Source of the DNA: an uncultured Collinsella sp.
GTDB taxonomy: Bacteria; Actinomycetota; Coriobacteriia; Coriobacteriales; Coriobacteriaceae
Direction: 5' to 3'
DNA length: 26,375 nt
Assembly (NCBI GenBank): GCA_958405195.1
Contig: CATYDM010000029.1
Location: forward strand, 1-26,375
Part shown: in pieces, positions 17,401 to 23,901 of the stretch
Layout of the letters: the number at the start of each line of letters is the position of its first letter
Numbering within the stretch: position 1 is the stretch's first letter
The notes under the pieces: generated by a model
The model's database searches: none
What the model saw: only the letters and a program-made list of their open reading frames with translations
What the model was told of the DNA's origin: nothing
Translations under genes and position numbers: made by a program

Positions 17401-17493
17401 ACCCGTTTTGAGAGCTTCAGCTTTGAGGTGTCCCTGCGACCGCTGACGTCTGCCGATTTGGCTCAGGCGCTGGCACCCATTAAGGAGGCATAA
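14485..17493 (+). CDS. ebgA: Beta-galactosidase, EbgA type (GH2)
   Basis: Hydrolyses lactose and other beta-galactosides. The 1002-residue protein follows E. coli EbgA through its whole length: N-terminal sugar-binding and jelly-roll region (NRLAPHAYFMGYE, DEGFPFPVDQPFVPSD), GVYQRIVNL, the GH2 signature MHGVNRHDHDDHKGRAVG, acid/base Glu435 in SLGNESGYG, nucleophile Glu529 in IWEWCDHG, and the C-terminal small-chain domain with WYGHGPGENYPDS and LLGLGSNSWGSEVL. No signal peptide is visible, so it acts in the cytoplasm. AAGGAG precedes the ATG. ebgC follows after three bases, with its ribosome site inside the ebgA end. No sugar transporter is next to it; lactose import must come from elsewhere. 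Confidence 0.95.
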   Translation: MDAINDWENQALTHRNRLAPHAYFMGYETADLAATYSRELSRGFVQLSGSWQFRLFEGPAAVSNEELSTYKPEWDHVEVPHLWQVDGYGNLAYTDEGFPFPVDQPFVPSDDPTGVYQRIVNLPAVPAGAREIIRFDGIESYGELYVNGQFIGMTKGSRLFAEFDVTDALVEGDNLFAVKVLQYSDGSYIEDQDMWWASGIFRDVYLMQRPAAHLVDFRFRTHREGDTALITLDTVAEGATRVVYTLSDGENVVATGECVDGHAECSVTDAHFWNPEDPFLYDLTFEVYDGDKVSEYVPHRQGLAEVTVEGNHIYLNGTYFKMHGVNRHDHDDHKGRAVGLDRMRRDLELMKQHNINAVRTSHYANDPRFYELCDEYGIMLVAETDMESHGFENIGNIALVTDDPAWEPAYVDRIERLVMQERNHACIIMWSLGNESGYGCNIRAMYAKAHELDGRPVHYEEDRNADTVDVISTMYSRVSQMNDFGEHPFPKPRINCEYGHSMGNGPGGLSEYQEVFDRWDCIQGQFIWEWCDHGLAAVTEDGVAYDMYGGDNGDYPNNSNFCIDGMVFPWQQPSPGLTEYGQVICPVRMAYDAEAGELTVTNKRWFTTLEDVCLSAETLVDGDVVCRKTLMPGAVAPGESVQLPLAIREAAVGETLLTVRAYTMAAHVWCEPMFQLGASQFAIANHPAPAIAAPARPELTVEETEQEIRIHSLNGELTFSKVNGTVSKWKASGRDVMASGPQVGFWHPLVDNHAQEYDSLWKDNFIDVMQTSTRKVFWKQDGNAVVVTVSQRIAPPVRAFGMRVELVYTVLPSGRVDLKVSGEPYGDYSDIIPRIGISFEVPGCDRAVEWYGHGPGENYPDSLRANPVGHYRTTVDDMFTPYVMPQDCANREGTRWVALRSSHGDGVLVTRPADAASNPFSFSAWPYSCEAIDNAKHVYDLVPGDTVTVNINDQLLGLGSNSWGSEVLDSYRTRFESFSFEVSLRPLTSADLAQALAPIKEA

Positions 17494-17496
17494 GCC

Positions 17497-17952
17497 ATGC
17501 ATGTCTTTAACTCGCGCGCCGATTTCGACGCTCAGATGAAGTCCGTCAAGAAGTGGATGCGTACCGGCCAGGCGCTCGACGGCGTTTCTGAACTGCAGCA
17601 CGATGTGGCGTACTCCATCGGCGACTCGCTGGTGTACTGGTGGGTCTATGCCCGCGAGGCCGCAACCGCCGACCTGGTCGGTCACCGTCGCTACCATGCC
17701 GTGCTCGCTCCGCTCGACGGCGACCTGACCGTCGAGGTTGCCCCCAAGGCAGGCCTCACCTGCACCCGCGCTTACAGCGATATCGATGATCGCGAGCGCT
17801 TTGAGGGGGCGGGGGAGACCGTGACGATTCCCGCCGGCGGCGTTGCCGTCGTCGAAATTGACGAGGCCTACCGTGTCGTGGCCGATGCCGCGGATCCCCG
17901 CGTCGTGGTACTGCACGTGACGGTCGAAGGTTATTCCTTCCCCAACAAGTAG
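17497..17952 (+). CDS. ebgC: Beta-galactosidase small subunit, EbgC type
   Basis: A 151-residue cupin-like protein of the YhcH/YjgK/YiaL family. It matches E. coli EbgC in sequence and length: KKWMRTGQALDGVSELQHDVAYSIGDSLVYW, GHRRYHAVLAPLDG, GETVTIPAGGVAVVEIDEAYR, VTVEGYSFPNK. In E. coli EbgC forms a complex with EbgA and is needed for full activity. Here it begins three bases after the ebgA stop, with AAGGAGG inside the ebgA terminus, so the two are co-translated. A small CGTCC/GGACG hairpin (17957-17970) follows the stop. Confidence 0.93.
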   Translation: MHVFNSRADFDAQMKSVKKWMRTGQALDGVSELQHDVAYSIGDSLVYWWVYAREAATADLVGHRRYHAVLAPLDGDLTVEVAPKAGLTCTRAYSDIDDRERFEGAGETVTIPAGGVAVVEIDEAYRVVADAADPRVVVLHVTVEGYSFPNK

Positions 17953-17985
17953 TATTCGTCCGCCTGGACGTTTGCTTCGCGCCGT

Positions 17986-18069
17986 TAAGGGGGATGGCTT
18001 TGTTGACTCCCTTTTCCCCATTCCCCTTAGCAGGTGCGCCGTCCGTGTTTGCACTTGCAGCTCGGACGG
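17986..18069 (+). other. Two hairpins between ebgC and the permease gene
   Basis: TAAGGGGGATGG (17986-17997) pairs with CCATTCCCCTTA (18018-18029, one wobble), and CCGTCCG (18039-18045) pairs with CGGACGG (18063-18069). Neither has a clear T run. They may stabilise or process the ebgAC transcript, or form a leader for the permease. Confidence 0.45.
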
Positions 18070-18105
18070 GTTTAGATGACATTTAATAGATGATTGGGAG
18101 GGCTT

Positions 18106-19569
18106 ATGAGCTCTGAAAAACGAGGAACGATTGGTTCGTTCGCTCTGCTGGGCATGACGGTCGCCGCCGTGTTCGGTATCAAGAACATCATCAACAACAA
18201 CGCGGCCATCGGCTTAGCAGCCGCGCCGTCGTTCTTCTTCGCCACGCTTTTGTACTTTGTCCCCTATACCCTGGTTACCGCCGAGTTCGTCGGCCTTAAC
18301 AAGGACTCCGAGTCGGGCGTGTACGCATGGGTCAAGACCTCGATGGGCGGCCGCTGGGCGTTCCTGACGGCATTTAGCTACTGGTTCGTTAACCTGTTCT
18401 TCTTTGCGTCCGTCCTGCCCAACGTCATCATCTACGCGAGCTACGTGTTCTTTGGTGCCAACGCCGAGCTTTCGCAGCTGTGGATCACCATTATCGAGAT
18501 CGTCGTCTTTGCTATCGCCACGTGGGTTTCGACCAAGGGCGCTAAGTGGATCGGCTCCATTTCCTCCTTCGGTTCGACCGCGGCTCTCGGCCTGACCGCC
18601 GTGTTCATCCTGCTGTCCCTGGCTGCTGCCTTTGGCGGCGTTGAGTTCGCTACGGCTCCTACTCCCGCTAACATGGCTCCCGACATGAGCAACTTCGCAA
18701 CTGCGTGGGGCTTCTTCGGTACGCTTGCCTGGATCATCCAGGGCGTTGGCGGCGCTGAGTCTGTCGGCGTGTTCCTTAACGACCTTAAGGGTGGCGTCAA
18801 GGCCTTCGTGCGCACCGTCGTTATCGCCGGCCTGACCATCGGCCTTCTGTATGCAGGCGCTTCGCTGCTGGTCAACCTATTCATCCCCGAGGGCGGCGTT
18901 GCCATCTCCACCGGTATCTTCGACGTATTCGGCGCTGTCTTTGCCCACTTTGGCATTCCCATGGAAGTGTCTACGCGCGTCATCGGCCTGATCCTACTCG
19001 CCGCTACGCTGGGCTCCCTCATGATGTGGACCTCCGCTCCCATCAAGGTGTTCTTCACCGAGATCCCCAAGGGCGTCTTTGGTAGCAAGATCGTCGAGCT
19101 CAACGAGCACGGCATTCCTGCCCGCGCTGCCTGGCTGCAGTTCGCCATCGTCGTCCCCATCCTGATCATTCCGGCCCTGGGCTCCGGTAACCTCGACGAC
19201 CTGCTCATGATTGTCACCAACATGACGGCTGCCACGGCTCTGCTCCCGCCGCTGCTGATTCTGCTTGCCTACTTTATGCTGCGCAAGAACTTCGACGCTG
19301 CTCCCCGTGGCTTCCGCATGGGCTCGCGTAGCTTTGGCCTGGTCGTTGCCGCATTCCTGCTTGTGGTCTTCTGCTTCGTGCTTATCTGCGGCACCATTCC
19401 GCTCGATCAGCCGCTGTGGCTGACGCTGGTCTACAACGTTGGCGGTGTGGTTGTCTTCCTGGGCCTTGCCGTGATGTGGTACAACCGCTATATCAACCGT
19501 CTGCGCGAGACCGATCCCGAGGCCGCCGAGAGCGAGCTGCGCCCGTCTGTTCTCGACATGATGGAGTAG
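18106..19569 (+). CDS. APC-family amino acid permease
   Basis: An integral membrane transporter of 487 residues with about 12 hydrophobic segments. Its start, GTIGSFALLGMTVAAVFGIKNIINNNAAIGLAA, is the APC-type first helix with the glycine-containing break. ESGVYAWVKTSMGGRWAFLTAFSYW is typical of the amino acid/polyamine/organocation superfamily, resembling YjeM- and glutamate/GABA-antiporter-like members. The substrate cannot be read from sequence; an amino acid is the best guess. The ATG at 18106 follows GGGAGGG; the TTG at 18094 is in frame but lacks a ribosome site. It lies 153 bases behind ebgC, so co-transcription with ebgAC is possible but not shown. Terminator at 19617. Confidence 0.88.
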   Translation: MSSEKRGTIGSFALLGMTVAAVFGIKNIINNNAAIGLAAAPSFFFATLLYFVPYTLVTAEFVGLNKDSESGVYAWVKTSMGGRWAFLTAFSYWFVNLFFFASVLPNVIIYASYVFFGANAELSQLWITIIEIVVFAIATWVSTKGAKWIGSISSFGSTAALGLTAVFILLSLAAAFGGVEFATAPTPANMAPDMSNFATAWGFFGTLAWIIQGVGGAESVGVFLNDLKGGVKAFVRTVVIAGLTIGLLYAGASLLVNLFIPEGGVAISTGIFDVFGAVFAHFGIPMEVSTRVIGLILLAATLGSLMMWTSAPIKVFFTEIPKGVFGSKIVELNEHGIPARAAWLQFAIVVPILIIPALGSGNLDDLLMIVTNMTAATALLPPLLILLAYFMLRKNFDAAPRGFRMGSRSFGLVVAAFLLVVFCFVLICGTIPLDQPLWLTLVYNVGGVVVFLGLAVMWYNRYINRLRETDPEAAESELRPSVLDMME

Positions 19570-19616
19570 CGGCTAGGATTAATCTACGGCTGTGGAATAA
19601 ATCGATTCCCTTTCCT

Positions 19617-19646
19617 AAGGAGGGGCCTTACGAGGCCCCTCCTTTT
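19617..19646 (+). terminator. Permease intrinsic terminator
   Basis: AAGGAGGGGCCT (19617-19628) pairs perfectly with AGGCCCCTCCTT (19633-19644) around a 4-base loop, followed by a short T run. Confidence 0.9.
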
Positions 19647-19668
19647 GTGATTTGGGGCATGGTTTTGG

Positions 19669-19898
19669 ACCCCGTGGTCAAAAAATGCCAAATATGAGTA
19701 CTGTTGCAAAAGAGGTGTCATATTTTTCGGCCTGTTCTGAGCGAAAATGGACTCAAAATCAATTTATCTAACCCCCTATAAAGGGCGTTTGGCGGCTTTC
19801 AACCTCTTCGAATCGCTCAAAGTAGGCAATTTGCTCTCGATTTTGCTGCTACTAAATTGGTGACAGTACTCATATTTGCCACTTTTTGTCCACGGGGT
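19669..19898. mobile_element. 230-bp intergenic element with 36-bp inverted repeats
   Basis: The arm at 19669-19704 begins ACCCCGTGG and ends CAAATATGAGTACTGT. It recurs in reverse complement at 19863-19898 with three mismatches in 36. The 158-base interior is AT-richer than the surroundings and has no start-to-stop frame that looks like a gene. The layout is that of a MITE or a large cruciform or RNA hairpin. It is unrelated in sequence to the elements at 4858 and 24992. No target-site duplication is evident. Confidence 0.7.
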
Positions 19899-19990
19899 GT
19901 CCGAAAGGGTCCTCGACAAGCATCTAACGCTACAATAACTACCACGTGGCTGGGTTTGCCGGCCGAATGTGCGATGTCGTGGGAGGGGAC

Positions 19991-20239
19991 ATGGTCGAGT
20001 TTACAAAGACGATTAAAGATCCGTTGGGATTACATGCCCGCCCGGTTGCGCTGCTCTATGACATCATTGCCAAGCATCGTAGCGACGTGTCAGTCAGCAT
20101 CGGCGATCGCCACACGGATGGCCGCGATGTCATGGGACTCATGGCTCTCTACGGCGAGTGCGGCGAGGACATCATCTTCCGCGTTTCGGGCGTAGACGAG
20201 GCTTCCTGCGTTACGTCGATCAGAAACCTCTCGCTTTAA
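19991..20239 (+). CDS. ptsH: HPr-family phosphocarrier with Asp at the Ser46 position
   Basis: Small phosphocarrier of the PEP:sugar phosphotransferase system, accepting phosphate from Enzyme I and passing it to EIIA proteins. The 82-residue product has the phosphorylation site GLHARP with His15 in register. At the regulatory site, where low-GC Gram-positive HPr has Lys45-Ser46-Ile47-Met48-Gly49, it reads Arg45-Asp46-Val47-Met48-Gly49 (codon GAT at 20126-20128). It therefore cannot be phosphorylated by HPr kinase there and may mimic the phosphorylated form. The C-terminus is slightly short. GGGAGGGG precedes the ATG at 19991; an upstream ATG at 19946 is less likely. Standing alone, with no ptsI beside it, it could also be a specialised HPr paralogue. 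Confidence 0.88.
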   Translation: MVEFTKTIKDPLGLHARPVALLYDIIAKHRSDVSVSIGDRHTDGRDVMGLMALYGECGEDIIFRVSGVDEASCVTSIRNLSL

Positions 20240-20247
20240 GCATGACA

Positions 20248-20285
20248 GGGCGTGGTAAAGGATGGTCCTTTGCCGCGCCCTTTTG
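20248..20285 (+). terminator. HPr gene intrinsic terminator
   Basis: GGGCGTGGTAAAGGA (20248-20262) pairs with TCCTTTGCCGCGCCC (20266-20280) over 15 bp with two wobble pairs, then TTTTG. It starts eight bases after the stop. Confidence 0.88.
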
Positions 20286-20331
20286 TTTCGTATAGGAAAC
20301 TTTTTCGAAATCTGAATGGGGACCCTTTCCA

Positions 20332-20385
20332 AAAAGTTAACCACGTGCTAGTTTACTATAGCGAACATAGACGTGGTTAACTTTT
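20332..20385. promoter_or_regulatory. feo operator candidate (iron-responsive)
   Basis: AAAAGTTAACCACGT (20332-20346) is repeated exactly in reverse complement at 20371-20385, with a 24-base spacer containing -10-like TACTAT (20354-20359). A repressor bound at both arms would enclose the promoter. In actinobacteria a DtxR/IdeR-type iron regulator would be expected, but the arms are not a clear match to the classical DtxR box. Confidence 0.6.
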
Positions 20386-20427
20386 AACGCGTCGATGTTG
20401 AGGACGAACTGACGTTAGGAGCAACTC

Positions 20428-20670
20428 ATGTCTTGCGGACCGCAGATGCCGGCCATGCCGCTTTCGATGGTAAAAGCGGGCGAAACCGTGCGCGTGTCTC
20501 GTGTAAAGGGCAATGAGGACATGAAGCACCACCTCAAGGACCTCGGCTTTGTCGAGGGCAACGAAATCCATGTGGTGAGCTCGAGTGGCGCGAATATCAT
20601 CGTCACTGTGCTGGGCGCACGCTTTGGTATCGATTCCAAGGTTGCCATGCACATCATGACCGTCGGTTAG
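20428..20670 (+). CDS. feoA: FeoA-family ferrous iron transport protein (first copy)
   Basis: An 80-residue SH3-like cytoplasmic protein that works with FeoB in ferrous iron uptake. Core features are VKAGETVRVSRVKGNEDMKHHLKDLGFVEGNEIHVVSS and the C-terminal IDSKVAMHIMTV, the usual FeoA fold order. An N-terminal MSCGPQMPAMPL extension precedes the core. AGGAG lies seven bases before the ATG. It is followed after 40 bases by a second feoA, then feoB. It shares only the family pattern with that second copy, so the two are probably not interchangeable. Confidence 0.9.
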   Translation: MSCGPQMPAMPLSMVKAGETVRVSRVKGNEDMKHHLKDLGFVEGNEIHVVSSSGANIIVTVLGARFGIDSKVAMHIMTVG

Positions 20671-20710
20671 TCGACGGTATTTCTGTACGCACTGAAAGGG
20701 GGACAAGTAA

Positions 20711-20932
20711 ATGAAGACGTTGGGTGACGTTAAGGTGGGCGAGAGCTCCACCATCGTCAAGCTTCACGGTGAGGGTGCGCTTCGCCGCCACCTTATGGAC
20801 CTGGGGCTCATCAAGGGCACTTCGTTCAAGGTCGTGAAGGTTGCACCGCTCGGTGATCCGGTCGAGATCAACGTGCGCGGCTACGAGCTTTCCATCCGCA
20901 AGGAGGAGGCTGCCGTCGTCGAGGTCCAGTAA
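20711..20932 (+). CDS. feoA: FeoA-family ferrous iron transport protein (second copy)
   Basis: A 73-residue FeoA-domain protein with VGESSTIVKLHGEGALRRHLMDLGLIKGTSFKVVKVAPLGDPVEINVRGYELSIRKEEAAVVEV, very close to the standard FeoA pattern, including the PLGDPVEI turn and the ELSIRKEEA end. It probably binds the FeoB cytoplasmic face. A GGGGG-type ribosome site precedes the ATG. It is 122 bases before feoB, a gap that holds a palindrome and a hairpin. Confidence 0.93.
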   Translation: MKTLGDVKVGESSTIVKLHGEGALRRHLMDLGLIKGTSFKVVKVAPLGDPVEINVRGYELSIRKEEAAVVEVQ

Positions 20933-20960
20933 GGACTCGCGGCGCATATTTCTGCAGATA

Positions 20961-20980
20961 AAGTTAGGTATTTCTAACTT
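20961..20980. promoter_or_regulatory. Palindrome between feoA and feoB
   Basis: AAGTTAG (20961-20967), six spacer bases and CTAACTT (20974-20980) form a 20-base dyad resembling iron-regulator boxes of the TTAGG/CCTAA kind. It suggests a second control point, and perhaps an internal promoter, for feoB. Confidence 0.5.
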
Positions 20981-21008
20981 AATGCTGCAATTTGAAGCAC
21001 ATTATCCA

Positions 21009-21034
21009 GCCTGCGCGGAGAAAGCAGCGCAGGC
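21009..21034 (+). other. Hairpin in the feoB leader
   Basis: GCCTGCGC (21009-21016) pairs perfectly with GCGCAGGC (21027-21034) around 10 bases. There is no T run. It ends 20 bases before the feoB start and could act in RNA processing or stability, or adjust translation. Confidence 0.55.
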
Positions 21035-21054
21035 ACACAAGGAAGAAGGATTGA

Positions 21055-23382
21055 ATGGCGGATTCTCAGATCCATGTCGCGCTGGCGGGTAACCCCAACT
21101 GCGGCAAGACCACGCTTTTCAACCTGATCACCGGCGCCAACGGCTACGTTGGCAACTGGCCCGGCGTCACGGTTGAGAAAAAGGAAGCCAAGCTCCTAAG
21201 CGACAAGAACGTTACCATCACGGACCTCCCTGGCATCTACTCGCTTTCCCCCTACAGCCCCGAGGAGCAGTGCTCGCGCGATTACCTCATGAGCGGCGAG
21301 CCCGATGTGGTCGTTCAGGTGGTCGACGCCACCAACCTCGAGCGTAACCTGTACCTGGCGCTTCAGGTCATCGAGACCGGCCTGCCTGTGGTCGTTGCCC
21401 TCAACATGGCCGACCTGGTCGAGAAGAACGGCGATAAGATCGATACGGACAAGCTCTCCAAGAAGCTCGGTTGCCCGGTCATGATGATCTCCGCTCTTAA
21501 GAACAAGGGCATCACGGAGCTGTTCGAGCAGGTCAAAAAGTCCGCTGCTTCCAAGGGGCAGGTGCCGGAGCACAAGTTCGACTCCTCCATCGAGGACGTT
21601 CTGACGCACATCGAGAACAACCTTCCGGCGAGCGTTCCCGCCAACAAGCGCCGCTATTACGCCGTCAAGCTGTTCGAGCGTGATGCAGACGCCTGCAAGC
21701 TCATCAACCTCACCAAGGAGAAGGCCGCTCGCGTGGAGGAGCTGGTCGCCCAGTGCGAGCAGGACTGCGACGACGATGCTGAGTCCATCATCACCGGTGA
21801 GCGCTATGGCGTCATCGCGCACATCATCGATGAGTGCCTCACCAAGGCCCCGGCCAAGATGAGCACCTCCGAGAAGATCGACCGCGTGGTTACCAACCGT
21901 ATCCTGGGCTTGCCGATCTTTGTCGTCATCATGTTCTGCGTGTACTACATCGCCGTTTCCACCCTGGGCGGCACGGTGACCGACTTCACCAACGACCAGC
22001 TCTTCGGCACCGACGGCTGGTATGTGCTCGGTCAGGGCCGCGACGCCTACGATGCAGCCGTCGAGGCTGCGGGCGACGATGCCGACTCGGTCGACCCGGC
22101 GCAGTACGGCCCCTATGTCCCGGGTATCACCACCGTGGTGCACGACGCCCTTGTGGCGGGCGGCACCGAGGACGGTGGCCTGGTCGATTCGCTGGTCTGC
22201 GACGGCATCGTCGCCGGCCTGGGCGCCATCTTCGGCTTTGTGCCGCAGATGTTCCTGCTCTTTGTGATGCTGTCCTTCCTGGAGGACTGCGGCTATATGG
22301 CCCGCGTCGCCTTCATCATGGACCGCGTGTTTCGCCGCTTTGGCCTGTCCGGTAAGTCCTTTATCCCCATGCTCGTGACCTCGGGCTGCGGCGTTCCCGG
22401 CGTCATGGCCACCAAGACCATCGAGAACGAGAAGGACCGCCGCATGACGGTCATGACCACCACGTTTATTCCCTGTGGCGCCAAGCTGCCGATCATCGCC
22501 CTGCTCATGGGTTCCATCATCGGCGATTCTTCCACCACGGCCGCATGGATCAGCCCGCTTTTCTACTTCCTGGGCGTCTTTGCCGTCATCGCCTCGGGCC
22601 TCATGCTCAAGAAGACCAAGCTCTTCGCCGGCCGTCCGACCCCGTTTGTCATGGAGCTTCCTGCCTACCACTTCCCGGCGATCCGTTCCTGGGCGCTGCA
22701 CGTGTGGGAGCGCTGCTGGGCCTTTATCAAGAAGGCCGGCACGGTCATCTTTGCGTCCACCGTCGTCGTTTGGTTCCTCTCCAACTTTGGTAGCTATAAC
22801 GGTTCCTTTGGCTTCCTGCCTGCGATGGACGGCATCCCCGAGGAGTTTATGGACTACTCCGTGCTTGCCATGCTGGGCAATCTGGTCGCTTGGATCTTCG
22901 CCCCGCTCGGCTTTAGCACCTGGCAGGCCACCGCGCTGACTGTCTCTGGCCTCGTCGCCAAGGAGAACGTCGTCGCCACCGCCGGCTCGCTGCTGTCCGT
23001 CGCCGACGCGGGCGAGACCGACCCGAGCCTGTGGACCGCGTTTGCCGGCATGTTCCCCACCATGGGCGCTTGCGTTGCCTTCGGCGCCTTCAACCTGCTG
23101 TGCGCTCCGTGCTTTGCCGCCATTGGCACCATCCGCAACCAGATGGATTCCGGCAAGTGGACTGCGATCGCCATCGGTTACGAGTGCGCCTTCGCTTGGG
23201 TGATCGGCCTGTTCATCAACCAGTTCTACAACTTGCTTGTTCTTGGGCAGTTTGGTATCTGGACGATTGTGGCCATCGTGCTGCTGGTTGCGATGCTCTT
23301 CCAGATCTTCCGTCCCATGCCCAAGCATGCATGGACCGACGAGGACGAGACCAACACTGCTTCCGCCGCAGTTTCCGCTTAA
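21055..23382 (+). CDS. feoB: Ferrous iron transporter FeoB
   Basis: Membrane transporter for Fe(II), 775 residues, normal length. The N-terminal GTPase domain shows G1 GNPNCGKTTLFN (about residues 12-23), GVTVEKKE, G3 DLPGIYSLSPYSPEE and G4 NMAD. A helical linker follows (about 170-280), then the membrane part with VTNRILGLPIFVVIMFCVYY and the two Gate-type repeats (GLGAIFGFVPQMFLLFVMLSFLEDCGYMARVAFIMDRVFRRFGLSGKSFIPML, and FLSNFGS to CAPCFAAIGTIRNQMDS). The short C-terminus has no Cys cluster; a separate Cys-rich protein is encoded downstream. AAGGA precedes the ATG. Confidence 0.97.
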   Translation: MADSQIHVALAGNPNCGKTTLFNLITGANGYVGNWPGVTVEKKEAKLLSDKNVTITDLPGIYSLSPYSPEEQCSRDYLMSGEPDVVVQVVDATNLERNLYLALQVIETGLPVVVALNMADLVEKNGDKIDTDKLSKKLGCPVMMISALKNKGITELFEQVKKSAASKGQVPEHKFDSSIEDVLTHIENNLPASVPANKRRYYAVKLFERDADACKLINLTKEKAARVEELVAQCEQDCDDDAESIITGERYGVIAHIIDECLTKAPAKMSTSEKIDRVVTNRILGLPIFVVIMFCVYYIAVSTLGGTVTDFTNDQLFGTDGWYVLGQGRDAYDAAVEAAGDDADSVDPAQYGPYVPGITTVVHDALVAGGTEDGGLVDSLVCDGIVAGLGAIFGFVPQMFLLFVMLSFLEDCGYMARVAFIMDRVFRRFGLSGKSFIPMLVTSGCGVPGVMATKTIENEKDRRMTVMTTTFIPCGAKLPIIALLMGSIIGDSSTTAAWISPLFYFLGVFAVIASGLMLKKTKLFAGRPTPFVMELPAYHFPAIRSWALHVWERCWAFIKKAGTVIFASTVVVWFLSNFGSYNGSFGFLPAMDGIPEEFMDYSVLAMLGNLVAWIFAPLGFSTWQATALTVSGLVAKENVVATAGSLLSVADAGETDPSLWTAFAGMFPTMGACVAFGAFNLLCAPCFAAIGTIRNQMDSGKWTAIAIGYECAFAWVIGLFINQFYNLLVLGQFGIWTIVAIVLLVAMLFQIFRPMPKHAWTDEDETNTASAAVSA

Positions 23383-23411
23383 GTCCGAATAAGGATTAAC
23401 CCCTTTCCACG

Positions 23412-23444
23412 AGCCCGGGTGTCCCAGCGACACTCGGGCTTTTT
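23412..23444 (+). terminator. feoB intrinsic terminator
   Basis: AGCCCGGGTGTC (23412-23423) pairs with GACACTCGGGCT (23429-23440, one wobble), followed by TTTTT. It begins 29 bases after the feoB stop. Confidence 0.9.
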
Positions 23445-23534
23445 GGTGGGGGAGATATGGCGTTTCCGCAGATAAAACCGACCAAAAAAAACCGTCCCTA
23501 TTTGGTAGGTGGAGAATGGGGTAAAGTAAGTGAT

Positions 23535-23542
23535 GGTTAACT
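23535..23542. promoter_or_regulatory. GGTTAACT half-site upstream of the small Cys-rich gene
   Basis: The same eight bases occur in the right arm of the feo operator (20375-20382), and in reverse in its left arm. A shared iron regulator could also control this gene, but a single half-site is weak evidence. Confidence 0.3.
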
Positions 23543-23556
23543 AGAGGAGGCTTGCT

Positions 23557-23757
23557 ATGGCACCTATCGATATTGTTGTACTGGCTGTTATCGGCGTTGC
23601 GTTTGTCGCGGTATGCGTGCGCATCTACCGCAAGGGCACCTGCGCCGACTGCGCTCAGGGTAGCGTTTGCACGGGGCATTGCTCCAACAAAAAGACGTGC
23701 GCCGCACTTAAGGGCGTAGACAAAATCGCCGAAGACTTGGGCCGCGGTATCAAATAA
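23557..23757 (+). CDS. Small Cys-rich membrane protein, FeoB-associated type
   Basis: A 66-residue protein with one N-terminal membrane segment (IDIVVLAVIGVAFVAVCVRIY) and a Cys cluster CADCAQGSVCTGHCSNKKTC on the far side, the pattern of FeoB-associated Cys-rich proteins. The role is not known exactly; an accessory part in iron transport or metal handling is inferred from position. AGAGGAGG is a strong ribosome site seven bases before the ATG. It lies beyond the feoB terminator with its own GGTTAACT half-site, so it probably has its own promoter. Confidence 0.85.
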   Translation: MAPIDIVVLAVIGVAFVAVCVRIYRKGTCADCAQGSVCTGHCSNKKTCAALKGVDKIAEDLGRGIK

Positions 23758-23770
23758 GGTCCGGACATCC

Positions 23771-23805
23771 AAGCGCTCCGCGGGCATCCGTTCGCGGGGC
23801 GCTTT
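23771..23805 (+). terminator. Terminator of the small Cys-rich gene
   Basis: AAGCGCTCCGCG (23771-23782) pairs with CGCGGGGCGCTT (23793-23804) with one wobble, followed by a short T run. It begins 14 bases after the stop. Confidence 0.75.
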
Positions 23806-23901
23806 GTGCATTTGAGGGAGAGCACGGCGAGTCGAAGAGTATTTTTGGGGTATCGTTAACTGGACTATTAATTGGCAACCTATCTATAACGGAGTAACCG
23901 C

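Noticed and set aside
14461..18054. 1197-codon open frame opposite ebgA-ebgC
   Set aside because: Antisense shadow: ebgA and ebgC match known proteins end to end on the other strand.
19909..19917. GTCCTCGAC, like the left loop of the nested hairpins
   Set aside because: There is no matching TGCGGA half or enclosing stem; too short to count.
21196..23811. 871-codon open frame opposite feoB
   Set aside because: Antisense shadow of feoB; charged, repetitive translation with no recognisable domain.
23837..23855. GAGTATTTTTGGGGTATCG, similar to the inverted-repeat arm core
   Set aside because: The match is short, has an indel and has no partner arm nearby; it may be chance or part of the regulator promoter.
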